5,309 nt of DNA, from NCBI GenBank assembly GCA_021205585.1, contig JAJPXI010000149.1:1-5309 (forward strand), in the 5' to 3' direction. Each line of letters starts with the position of its first letter. The first letter of the stretch is position 1. The position numbers and the translations under genes were made by a program. The stretch is from Oscillospiraceae bacterium. Lineage in GTDB: Bacteria > Bacillota > Clostridia > Oscillospirales > Oscillospiraceae. Shown piece by piece: positions 1 to 5,309 of the stretch. The notes beneath the pieces were generated by a model that was given only the letters and a program-made list of their open reading frames with translations, ran no database searches and was not told the origin of the DNA.

Positions 1-60
1 AGGAATTGGCCATTCGGCCAGCGCTTCAACGCCTTCTTTTGTCGCAAAATTTCTCACCAT
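1..60 (-). CDS. Doubtful N-terminal fragment of an unidentified gene running off the left edge
   Basis: An open minus-strand frame begins with ATG at 60 and stays open to the window edge, reading MVRNFATKEGVEALAEWPIP. I do not recognise the protein. No convincing ribosome binding site precedes this ATG. A second ATG at 91 has a purine-rich stretch (GGGGGAAGGA) about 12 nt upstream and reads MEGLIKSARADGEKF, but that frame ends at a stop at 26-28. Removing one T from the TTTT run near 45-48 would join the two frames into one continuous reading. So this may be a real gene with a one-base insertion or base-call error, a gene starting at 60, or no gene at all. It would diverge from the LexA-controlled gene at 283. 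Confidence 0.2.
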   Translation of the reverse strand, partial: MVRNFATKEGVEALAEWPIP

Positions 61-193
61 CCGCTCTTGCCGATTTAATCAGTCCTTCCATAGATAATTT
101 TATTCCTTCCCCCGCCCCGTGTCTGTAACATCCGGTAACAAAGGAAGAAATTTTCCAGGGGCGGACGGCGCAAAAACTTTTTGAAAAAAACAC

Positions 194-222
194 TTGACAA
201 ACTCGAACAGATGTTGTATCCT
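194..222 (+). promoter_or_regulatory. Sigma-A type promoter of the small LexA-controlled gene
   Basis: A perfect -35 box TTGACA (194-199) is followed after exactly 17 bp by TATCCT (217-222), a 4/6 match to the -10 consensus. An A/T-rich stretch (about 171-190) directly upstream could act as an UP element. The predicted transcription start is near 229, about 54 nt before the ATG at 283. The spacer is occupied by one LexA-like palindrome and the start site by another, so repression would block polymerase binding directly. Confidence 0.75.
204..217 (+). promoter_or_regulatory. LexA operator (SOS box) 1, in the promoter spacer
   Basis: CGAACAGATGTTGT matches the Bacillus/Clostridia LexA consensus CGAACRNRYGTTYC at 12 of 14 positions; only the last two differ. 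It fills the spacer between the -35 and -10 boxes. The match and position are seen in the sequence; LexA binding is inferred. Confidence 0.75.
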
Positions 223-227
223 ATTAT

Positions 228-241
228 CGAACAAAAGTTCT
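228..241 (+). promoter_or_regulatory. LexA operator (SOS box) 2, at the transcription start
   Basis: CGAACAAAAGTTCT contains the perfect palindromic half-sites GAAC-N4-GTTC (229-240) of Gram-positive LexA operators. It starts 24 bp after box 1 and covers the expected transcription start. Two operators at one promoter suggest tight, SOS-inducible control. Confidence 0.75.
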
Positions 242-268
242 TGTTGCCTTGCCCGGTTGGATGGGCAT

Positions 269-275
269 AAGGAGG
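269..275 (+). promoter_or_regulatory. Ribosome binding site for the small gene at 283
   Basis: AAGGAGG, a full anti-Shine-Dalgarno match, lies 7 nt before the ATG at 283. It supports this start over the alternative ATG at 261, which sits upstream of the site in another frame. Confidence 0.85.
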
Positions 276-282
276 AATTTTC

Positions 283-567
283 ATGGAGACCGTCTATTTT
301 ACAACCCGCAGCTTTATCCGCCGCGAAGGGAACGTGGTGGATCTGAACGAATACCGGGAGAAACTGGCCGAGTTGCAGGGCCAGGCCCTGCCGGAACAGC
401 CCCGTCCCTGCCTGGCGCAGGGGCCGGGCGCCCCCGGCCCGCCCCCGCCGCCATCGCCCCCTGCTGGCGCTGGACTACGCCGCCTCCATCCTGCTGATTC
501 TCACCGCTCTGCTGTTCATTGCAAAGCTGCTTTAGGGGCACTGATTAAATGCGTCTGCGGCGGCTGA
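283..567 (+). CDS. Small SOS-controlled protein, reading frame probably shifted
   Basis: The continuous frame from ATG 283 gives 94 residues. Residues 1-32 or so (beginning METVYFTTRSF) look like real coding sequence: charged, mixed composition, with a VVDLNEYREKLAEL segment likely to be a helix. From about residue 36 the frame turns into Pro/Gly/Ala-rich low-complexity sequence typical of reading GC-rich DNA out of frame. The +1 frame instead gives a basic stretch (RPRRHRP) followed by a hydrophobic helix and a stop at 533-535. The intact product was therefore probably an 83-84 residue protein with a soluble N-terminus and a single C-terminal membrane span. The change requires one extra base, somewhere around 391-442, which includes several C runs. 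Promoter, two LexA boxes and ribosome binding site are intact, so the gene may be recently broken, mis-sequenced, or read by frameshifting. SOS-induced small membrane proteins such as the cell-division inhibitor YneA are a functional analogy only; I see no LysM domain and cannot name a family. Confidence 0.6.
   Translation: METVYFTTRSFIRREGNVVDLNEYREKLAELQGQALPEQPRPCLAQGPGAPGPPPPPSPPAGAGLRRLHPADSHRSAVHCKAALGALIKCVCGG
425..535 (+). other. Frame-2 C-terminal tail with transmembrane helix, the likely true end of the small gene
   Basis: Frame 2 reads RAPPARPRRHRP, then LLALDYAAS, then ILLILTALLFIAKLL and TAG at 533-535. Basic residues followed by about 20 hydrophobic residues and a stop is a typical C-terminal membrane anchor with its basic side retained in the cytoplasm. 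There is no start codon or ribosome binding site for this stretch alone, so it makes sense only as the continuation of the gene that starts at 283. The exact junction with the upstream frame cannot be fixed from the sequence alone. Confidence 0.55.
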
Positions 568-569
568 CG
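552..569. other. Weak imperfect hairpin in the convergent intergenic gap
   Basis: CGTC (552-555) pairs with GACG (566-569), with a T-T mismatch and an inner GC/GC pair around a GGCG loop. On the plus strand it is followed by GATCTTTT, a poor T-tract. It lies between the small gene and the end of rimI, the place a terminator would be expected, but it is too weak to call one. Confidence 0.2.
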
Positions 570-602
570 GATCTTTTGCAACGTATTCCCGGGCCAGAAG
601 AT

Positions 603-1064
603 TCACCGCGTCCCCTCCCCGCTGCGGAAAAAGACCGTCAGCAGCAGGGCGTCCTCCTTCGGGCTTTGATAGTAGCCCTTCCGGCGGCCCGCCTGCCGAA
701 AGCCGTATTTCTGATAAAACCGGAGGGCCGGTTCGTTGGACGCGCGCACCTCCAGGGTCAAAAAGGCCAGATTGGCCCGGCCAAAGGCCAGAAAGGTCTC
801 CAGCAGAGCGCCACCCACCCCCTGGCGGCGGAAGGGCTCCGCCACGGCGATGTTGTCCAGATACCCCTCGTCGGCGGCCACATGGAGCCCGGCGTAGCCC
901 AGCACTTGTTCCTCCTCCCCCTGGGCCACGATAAAGCTGGCGCAGGGGTTGTACAGTTCCTCCTCCAGCATGGCCTGAGTCCAGGGGGCGGAAAAGCACT
1001 GCCGCTCCAGGGCGGCTATGGCGCTCAGATGGCTTTTGTCCATGGGGAGCAGCTGATACCTCAT
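603..1064 (-). CDS. rimI: Ribosomal protein S18 alanine N-acetyltransferase RimI
   Basis: The 153-residue product is a single GNAT-fold domain, the usual RimI length. RimI moves the acetyl group of acetyl-CoA onto the N-terminal alanine of ribosomal protein S18 in the cytoplasm. Visible family marks are CFSAPW (23-28) near the N-terminus, LDNIAV (69-74) followed by the acetyl-CoA pyrophosphate loop RRQGVGGA (79-86), LEVRASN (104-110) with E105 as probable catalytic base, FYQKYGF (116-122) with Y117 as probable general acid, and GYYQSPKEDALLL (130-142) near the end. The start at 1064 is chosen because GGGGAGG (1072-1078) lies 7 nt upstream and residue 1 aligns with the usual RimI start; a longer open frame to 1190 is only Gly/Pro-rich antisense-type sequence inside polA. 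Its ATG overlaps the polA TGA (ATGA), indicating translational coupling. Assignment to RimI over another GNAT enzyme is by motifs only. Confidence 0.88.
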   Translation of the reverse strand: MRYQLLPMDKSHLSAIAALERQCFSAPWTQAMLEEELYNPCASFIVAQGEEEQVLGYAGLHVAADEGYLDNIAVAEPFRRQGVGGALLETFLAFGRANLAFLTLEVRASNEPALRFYQKYGFRQAGRRKGYYQSPKEDALLLTVFFRSGEGTR

Positions 1065-3715
1065 GCCTTGGCCTCCCCCCAACTGCGGCCGATACCGGCG
1101 TGGGCGGTCAGGGGTACCGACAGCTGGGCCACCTGCTCCATCTCCCGCTCCAGCAGGGCCTTGGCCGCCGCCCCCTCCTCCTGGGGGCACTCCACAATCA
1201 ACTCGTCGTGAACCTGGAGCACCAGGCGGCCCTGGAAGCCCTGCTCCTCCAGGGCGCGGCTGACCCGGATCATGGCTAGCTTGATAATGTCGGCGGCGGT
1301 GCCCTGGATGGGCATATTCAGCGCCACCCGCTCCCCAAAAGCGCGCAGATTGTAGTTGGAGGAACTCAGCTCCGGCAGCCAGCGCCGCCGCCCCATCAGG
1401 GTGGACACATAGCCGTCCTTTTTCGCCCGCTCCACCACGCCGGTCATATAGGCGGCCACGCCGGAATAGCGGGCGAAATACCGCTGCATATACTCCTTGG
1501 CCTGGGCCCGCGTCACCCCCATGTCCTGGGCCAGGGAGAACTCGGAGATGCCGTAGACGATGCCGAAATTGATGGCCTTGGCCCGGCGGCGCAGCTCCCC
1601 GCTCACCAGCTCCGGGGGGACGCCGAACACCCGGGCGGCGGTAGCGGTGTGGATGTCCGCTCCCTGGGCGAAGGCCGCCTGCATCTCCACGTCCCCGGCC
1701 ATGTGGGCCAGCAGGCGCAGCTCAATTTGGGAGTAGTCCGCGTCCACCAGCACCCAGCCGGGCCGGGCCATGAACATATAGCGCATCTGTGCCCCCAGCT
1801 CCGTGCGCACGGGGATGTTCTGCAGATTGGGCTCGGCGGAGGACAGGCGGCCTGTGGCGGTGACGGTGTTCTGAAAGGTGGTGTGAACCCGCCCGTCGGG
1901 GCCGATGACCTTGGAAAGGCCGTCCACATAGGTGGATTTCAGCTTGGCGTACTGCCGGTACTCCAGCACGGCGGGGACGATGGGGTGCTTGTCCCGAAGC
2001 TTTTCCAGCACCTCGGCGCTGGTGGAGTAGCCCCGCTTGCTCTTTTTTGCGGCGGGCAGGCCCAGCTTTTCAAACAGAATGTTGCCCAGCTGCTGGGGGG
2101 AGTTGATATTGAAGTGCTCCCCGGCCAGGCGGTAGATTTCCTCCTCGTCCTGGGCGACGCGCCCGGACAGCTGGCGGCCAAAGTCGTTCAGAGCCTGCCG
2201 GTTCACCAGGATTCCCTCCCCCTCCATCCGGGCCAGCACGGGGCACAGGGGCAGCTCGATCTCATAAAAAACCCGCTCCAGCCCCAACTCCTCCAGCCGG
2301 GGGGCCAGAGTGCGGTAGAGCAGATCCACCAGGGCCGTATGGCTCAGCCAGGCGGCCAGGGCCTCCGGCTCCTCCCCCAGGGGGCCGAAGGCCCCCTGCT
2401 TTTCATAGACTTCCGCACTGGCCGTCTCAAAGCGGAAATAGGTGACGGACAGCTTTTCCAGCCGGTAGCTGCCGTCGGTGGGGGCCAGGAGGTAGGCGGC
2501 CAGGGCGGTGTCAAACACAAAGCCTTCCGCACGCAGGCCCTCGGCCAGAAGCCGGGCCGTCAGGGACTTCACGTCGTGGGTCACTTTGGAAACGTCCGGG
2601 GCGAAGAACAGGCGGAGGAACCGGTCGTAGCAGGGCAGGCGGTGAGCGAAAAACAGGGCGGCCCGGCCGTGATCCTCCTCCCCCCACTCCACTGCCACGC
2701 CGCTTAAATCGGGCAGGGCCAGGAAGCTGACGGGCCTTTGGCGGAACCGCTCCAGCAGCTGTTCCATGCGCGCCGGATCCTCCACAATTTCGCTCTCGCA
2801 GATTCCCGCCTCCGCCGGGGCCTGGGTCGGGGCATCCCCCTGGGGGGGCTTCAGCTTCAGCCGGTCGATGAGCTTGGTGAACTCCAAATCCAGCAGCAGG
2901 CGGTACAGTTCCCCCTCGTCCGCCGGGCGGCGTTTGGCCTGCTCCGGGTGGAAGTCAATGGGGGCATCGGTGTGGATGGTGGCCAGCTCGTAGGACATTC
3001 TGGCCTGCTCCCGCCCCTGCTCCAGCTTGGTACGCATGGCGGGTTTTAACTCCAATTCGTCCAGGGACGCATAGACGTTTTCCACGCTCCCGCACTGCCG
3101 CAGCAGGGCCAGGGCGGTCTTTTCCCCCACGCCCTTCACGCCGGGGATATTGTCGCTGGCGTCCCCCATCAGGGCCTTCAGGTCGATCATGTGGATGGGG
3201 TCGAAGCCGTACTCCTCCCGGAAGACCTCCGGGGTGACGGCCTTCGTGGTGGTCTGCCCCATGCGGGTGGTCACCAGGGCCACCGTCACCCGGTCGCTGA
3301 CCAGCTGTAAGGCGTCTTTATCTCCGGTAACGGCCAGGGCGTCCCACCCCTCCTGGGCGCAGCGGCGGGCGATGGTGCCGATCAAATCGTCGGCCTCCCA
3401 GCCCTCCAGCTGATAACAGGGGATTCCCATGGCCGCCAGTACCTGCTTCAGCGGCTCCAGCTGGGCCGCCAGCTCCTCCGGCATGGCCTTGCGCTTGCCC
3501 TTGTAGTCTGCGTAGGCCAGGTGGCGGAAGGTGGGGCCGCGCAAATCGAAGGTGCAGCACACCCCGTCGGGCCGCTCCTGCTCCAGCAGCTTGAGCAGGA
3601 TGTTGAGAAAGCCGAAAATGGCGTTGGTGGGGCGGCCATCCCGGGTGTTGAGCATCCGCACCCCGTAAAAAGCCCGGTTGACGATGGAATTGCCGTCGAT
3701 GACCATCATTTTCAC
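1061..3715 (-). CDS. polA: DNA polymerase I, proofreading domain degenerate
   Basis: The 884-residue protein has full family A length. It fills gaps in DNA repair and removes Okazaki primers. Residues 1-280 are the 5'-3' flap nuclease, with acidic metal-site residues D7, D57, E107, D109/D110, D132/D134, D185/D188 and a helix-hairpin-helix DNA-binding segment (DNIPGVKGVGEKTA, 188-201). Residues about 305-475 occupy the 3'-5' exonuclease position, but the DxE of motif I is replaced by LAL (332-334) and the motif III Tyr is missing; D402 and D464 remain. Residues 480-884 are the polymerase: motif A DYSQIELR (660-667), motif B RRRAKAINFGIVYG (709-722) and motif C VHDE (835-838), with catalytic D660 and D837. 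F717 is at the position that selects against dideoxynucleotides. The start is GTG at 3715: AAGGGGG lies 8 nt upstream, while ATGs at residues 3 and 4 are spaced less well. It follows the MATE gene by 13 bp. Confidence 0.97.
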   Translation of the reverse strand: MKMMVIDGNSIVNRAFYGVRMLNTRDGRPTNAIFGFLNILLKLLEQERPDGVCCTFDLRGPTFRHLAYADYKGKRKAMPEELAAQLEPLKQVLAAMGIPCYQLEGWEADDLIGTIARRCAQEGWDALAVTGDKDALQLVSDRVTVALVTTRMGQTTTKAVTPEVFREEYGFDPIHMIDLKALMGDASDNIPGVKGVGEKTALALLRQCGSVENVYASLDELELKPAMRTKLEQGREQARMSYELATIHTDAPIDFHPEQAKRRPADEGELYRLLLDLEFTKLIDRLKLKPPQGDAPTQAPAEAGICESEIVEDPARMEQLLERFRQRPVSFLALPDLSGVAVEWGEEDHGRAALFFAHRLPCYDRFLRLFFAPDVSKVTHDVKSLTARLLAEGLRAEGFVFDTALAAYLLAPTDGSYRLEKLSVTYFRFETASAEVYEKQGAFGPLGEEPEALAAWLSHTALVDLLYRTLAPRLEELGLERVFYEIELPLCPVLARMEGEGILVNRQALNDFGRQLSGRVAQDEEEIYRLAGEHFNINSPQQLGNILFEKLGLPAAKKSKRGYSTSAEVLEKLRDKHPIVPAVLEYRQYAKLKSTYVDGLSKVIGPDGRVHTTFQNTVTATGRLSSAEPNLQNIPVRTELGAQMRYMFMARPGWVLVDADYSQIELRLLAHMAGDVEMQAAFAQGADIHTATAARVFGVPPELVSGELRRRAKAINFGIVYGISEFSLAQDMGVTRAQAKEYMQRYFARYSGVAAYMTGVVERAKKDGYVSTLMGRRRWLPELSSSNYNLRAFGERVALNMPIQGTAADIIKLAMIRVSRALEEQGFQGRLVLQVHDELIVECPQEEGAAAKALLEREMEQVAQLSVPLTAHAGIGRSWGEAKA

Positions 3716-3723
3716 AGGCGGTT

Positions 3724-3730
3724 CCCCCTT
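3724..3730 (-). promoter_or_regulatory. Ribosome binding site of polA, overlapping the MATE stop
   Basis: AAGGGGG ends 8 nt before the GTG at 3715 and shares its two A residues with the TAA stop of the upstream MATE gene (3729-3731). The spacing favours GTG 3715 as the start. The overlap suggests that ribosomes finishing the MATE gene can reinitiate on polA. Confidence 0.7.
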
Positions 3731-5087
3731 ATGTTTTTTCGCTGCGGCACAATGGCCGGTAAACAGTCACATACATGGTCAAAAAGCAGGCCAGCCCGCC
3801 CACCAGCTGGGAGCTGGACTCGGCCACGAACACCCCCATGGCCCCCAGGCCCAGCATGGGCAGCAGGACGGTCAGCGGTGCGTTGATAATCGCCTTGCGC
3901 AGCAGGGAGAAAAACACCGCCTGTCTGGACTTGCCCAGGCTGACGAACACGGTCTGTCCGGCGTTTTGCAGCGCCTGAAAGGGGAACAGGCAGAAATACA
4001 CACGCAAGGCGGCTGTGCCGTGCTCCAGAATCTCCGCGTCGGCGTTAAACAGGTGGATCAGCGGCCCCGGCAGCAGCATCAGCGCCGCCCACATGACCAG
4101 GGCGCTGCCCATCACCAGGCCCACGGAGAAGCGGACGGCCCGGCGCACCCGCTCCGGATGCCCCGCCCCGTAGTTGTAGCCGATGACCGGCTGGGCGCCG
4201 TTGTTCAGCCCTTGGAGAATCATAAAGACCACCTCCCGCAGGGAGTTCAGGATGGTCATAATGCTGACGTACAAATCCCCGCCGTAAACCTGAAGGGTCT
4301 TGTTGCACACCACCTGCACCAGGCTGTTGGTCAAACTCATAAAAAAGCCGGACAGGCCCAGGGACACGATGCGCCCCACCCGCCGCCACTCCAGAACCAT
4401 GTTTTTCAGGCGCAGGCGGAGGATGGCCTTTTTCCCCGTCAAAAATTTCAGCACCCAGGCGGCGGAGCAGCCCTGGGCGATGACGGTGGCTATGGCCGCT
4501 CCCCGGATGCCCTGGCCCAGCCCGAAAATAAGCAGGGGATCCAAAATCAGGTTGATTGCCGCCCCCAGCACCACCGTCAGCATCCCCACCCGGCCAAAGC
4601 CCTGGGCGTTGATCAGGGGATTCATGCCCAGGCTGACCATGACGAACAGGGTGCCGGGCAGATACCAGATCAAATACTCATTGGCATAGGGAAAGGTCTC
4701 CTGGCTGGCCCCGAACAGGAACAGCAACGGCCGCTTCCATATATAACACACCACCATGGCCGCCGCCCCCAGCAGAAGCAGCAGGCTCAGGCAGTTGCCC
4801 AGTACCTGCTCGGCCTGTTTCAAATCCCCCTTGCCCCGGAAAATGGCGCACAGGGGGCCGCCCCCCATGCCGCACAGGTTGGCGAAGGCCAGCAGGATGG
4901 ACAAAATGGGCATGGTAATACCCAGCCCCGCCAGTGCCAGACTGCCGGTTCCGGGCAGGCGGCCCAGGTAGATCCTGTCCACCACGCTGTAGAGAATATT
5001 CACCAGCTGAGCCGCCGTCATGGGGACGGCCAGGTTCAAAATGGCCCTGGAAATGCTGCCGACGGAATAGTCTTTGCGCTGCTCCAA
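3729..5087 (-). CDS. MATE family multidrug/cation efflux protein (MepA-like)
   Basis: MATE proteins export drugs or other organic cations across the inner membrane in exchange for Na+ or H+. The 452-residue product fits the family length and shows about twelve hydrophobic segments in two similar halves. Marks include AVPMTAAQLVN and VDRIYLGRLPG (20-46) in the first helix region, AINLILDPLLIFGLGQGIRG (177-196) with AAIATVIAQ after it, the loop basic stretch around 219-237, and QGLNNGAQPVIGYNYGAG (292-309), the typical second-half motif. I chose TTG 5087 as start: AAGGAGG (5098-5104) lies 10 nt upstream and a TATAAT promoter at 5116-5121 sits inside the longer frame from ATG 5207, so that extension would not be transcribed from this promoter. 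The extension (LRLLWKLRGRGRS...) also overlaps the inverted repeat. The substrate cannot be read from sequence. First gene of the set with polA and rimI. Confidence 0.92.
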   Translation of the reverse strand: MEQRKDYSVGSISRAILNLAVPMTAAQLVNILYSVVDRIYLGRLPGTGSLALAGLGITMPILSILLAFANLCGMGGGPLCAIFRGKGDLKQAEQVLGNCLSLLLLLGAAAMVVCYIWKRPLLFLFGASQETFPYANEYLIWYLPGTLFVMVSLGMNPLINAQGFGRVGMLTVVLGAAINLILDPLLIFGLGQGIRGAAIATVIAQGCSAAWVLKFLTGKKAILRLRLKNMVLEWRRVGRIVSLGLSGFFMSLTNSLVQVVCNKTLQVYGGDLYVSIMTILNSLREVVFMILQGLNNGAQPVIGYNYGAGHPERVRRAVRFSVGLVMGSALVMWAALMLLPGPLIHLFNADAEILEHGTAALRVYFCLFPFQALQNAGQTVFVSLGKSRQAVFFSLLRKAIINAPLTVLLPMLGLGAMGVFVAESSSQLVGGLACFLTMYVTVYRPLCRSEKT

Positions 5088-5097
5088 ATCCGCCGCG

Positions 5098-5104
5098 CCT
5101 CCTT
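5098..5104 (-). promoter_or_regulatory. Ribosome binding site deciding the TTG start of the MATE gene
   Basis: AAGGAGG lies 10 nt upstream of TTG 5087 and only about 12-18 nt after the predicted -10 box. A full-strength site here, with no ATG suitably placed behind it, is the main reason to prefer the TTG start. Confidence 0.75.
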
Positions 5105-5115
5105 CCTTGTAGGAT

Positions 5116-5144
5116 ATTATACTTTTCCCACCGGAAAAAAGCAA
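5116..5144 (-). promoter_or_regulatory. Sigma-A type promoter for the MATE-polA-rimI gene set
   Basis: On the minus strand a perfect -10 box TATAAT (5121-5116) follows a weaker -35 box TTGCTT (5144-5139) by exactly 17 bp. The predicted start near 5109 leaves a leader of about 20 nt before TTG 5087. The promoter lies within the open frame that extends to ATG 5207, and its -35 box is 36 bp from the inverted repeat starting at 5181. Confidence 0.65.
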
Positions 5145-5180
5145 CTCCTGTCCCGGAAATCCCATGGAGCGTCCTCTGCC

Positions 5181-5246
5181 CCTCAATTTCCAAAGTAAAC
5201 GCAACATATCAAATGCCGGGTGTTGCGTTTACTTTGGAAATTGAGG
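5181..5246. repeat. Perfect 26-bp inverted repeat with 14-nt loop
   Basis: The left arm (5181-5206, CCTCAATTTCC...GTAAACGCAACA) is the exact reverse complement of the right arm (5221-5246, TGTTGCGTTTAC...GGAAATTGAGG), separated by 14 nt (5207-5220). No T-tract follows on either strand, so it is not a standard intrinsic terminator. Each arm has TG/CA at the loop side, like two insertion sequence ends facing each other. It sits just upstream of the MATE promoter. Confidence 0.9.
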
Positions 5247-5261
5247 CAAAATTGATTTCGG

Positions 5262-5285
5262 TCAATTTTCAGAGTAAACGCAACA
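5262..5285 (+). repeat. Third copy of the repeat motif, same direction as the left arm
   Basis: This 24-nt stretch matches the left arm (5183-5206) at 22 of 24 positions, including the whole GAGTAAACGCAACA-like end. It is inverted relative to 5221-5244, so 5221-5285 forms a second, imperfect palindrome with a 17-nt centre. Its TCAATTTT start can also pair with AAAATTGA at 5248-5255, giving an alternative 8-bp hairpin. Confidence 0.85.
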
Positions 5286-5291
5286 GAATCA

Positions 5292-5305
5292 GACAAAATG
5301 CAACA
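5292..5305 (+). repeat. Fourth, degraded copy of the repeat core
   Basis: GACAAAATGCAACA matches the GAGTAAACGCAACA end of the third copy at 11 of 14 positions and lies in the same direction, 20 nt downstream (end to end). It may continue as part of a series beyond the window edge. Confidence 0.45.
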
Positions 5306-5309
5306 GGTT

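Noticed and set aside
126..141. Direct repeat GTAACA-N4-GTAACA
   Set aside because: Only two six-base copies; not distinguishable from chance and not linked to a promoter element.
249..497. Plus-strand frame starting upstream of the small gene
   Set aside because: Its ATG has no ribosome binding site and it is out of frame with the strong AAGGAGG start at 283; the product is Arg/Pro-rich shadow sequence.
549..1211. 220-codon plus-strand open frame
   Set aside because: Antisense to rimI and the end of polA. Composition and lack of motifs mark it as a shadow, while the opposite strand has clear GNAT motifs.
1649..2707. 352-codon plus-strand open frame
   Set aside because: Antisense to the polymerase and exonuclease regions of polA; Gln/Gly-rich with no domain, ribosome binding site or promoter seen.
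3678..5198. 506-codon plus-strand open frame
   Set aside because: It is antisense to the MATE gene across its whole length, rich in Gln/His/Pro/Gly with no recognisable domain, and arises from GC-rich codon bias on the other strand.
5181..5246. Long hairpin as a rho-independent terminator
   Set aside because: No T-tract follows either arm (CAAAATTGA on the plus strand, GGGGCAGAGG on the minus strand), and it lies upstream of the minus-strand promoter.
5181..5309. CRISPR array
   Set aside because: The copies are in mixed orientation, with unequal spacers of 14 to 20 nt and rapid decay between copies; no cas gene is present.

Overview
The window looks like a high-GC Firmicute, most likely a gut Clostridia member of the Oscillospiraceae type. 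This rests on strongly G/C-ending codons, AAGGAGG-type ribosome binding sites, a Gram-positive (GAAC-N4-GTTC) type of LexA operator, and a PolA whose proofreading domain is degenerate, as in many Firmicutes. The lineage is an inference, not a database result.

Layout. Positions 1-282 hold little coding sequence: a doubtful fragment running off the left edge on the minus strand, then a well-formed plus-strand promoter (TTGACA, 17 bp, TATCCT). Two LexA-like palindromes sit over it, one in the spacer and one at the expected transcription start. The promoter drives a small plus-strand gene from 283 with an excellent ribosome binding site. Its frame appears broken: the open frame runs to 567, but a transmembrane helix with its own stop lies in the next frame up to 535. 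Intact, the product would be a small SOS-induced single-span membrane protein.

Positions 603-5087 are one compact minus-strand gene set, read right to left: a MATE-family efflux protein (3729-5087), DNA polymerase I polA (1061-3715) and the ribosomal-protein acetyltransferase rimI (603-1064). MATE and polA are 13 bp apart, and the polA ribosome binding site overlaps the MATE stop codon. polA and rimI overlap by 4 bp (ATGA). A sigma-A type promoter at 5116-5144 can serve all three. The functions (drug/cation export, DNA repair and Okazaki-fragment processing, S18 acetylation) are not one pathway; the link is probably shared transcription only.

Positions 5181-5309, just upstream of the MATE promoter, contain a perfect 26-bp inverted repeat with a 14-nt loop, then a third near-identical copy and a fourth degraded copy of the same motif (core GTAAACGCAACA). 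This is the least explained structure in the window. It resembles the repeated-motif end of an insertion sequence with TG...CA termini, but no transposase lies in the window, so it could also be a regulatory palindrome.

No RNA genes, CRISPR array, complete mobile element or defence system were seen. The best candidates for something undescribed are the LexA-controlled small gene and the right-edge repeat cluster.
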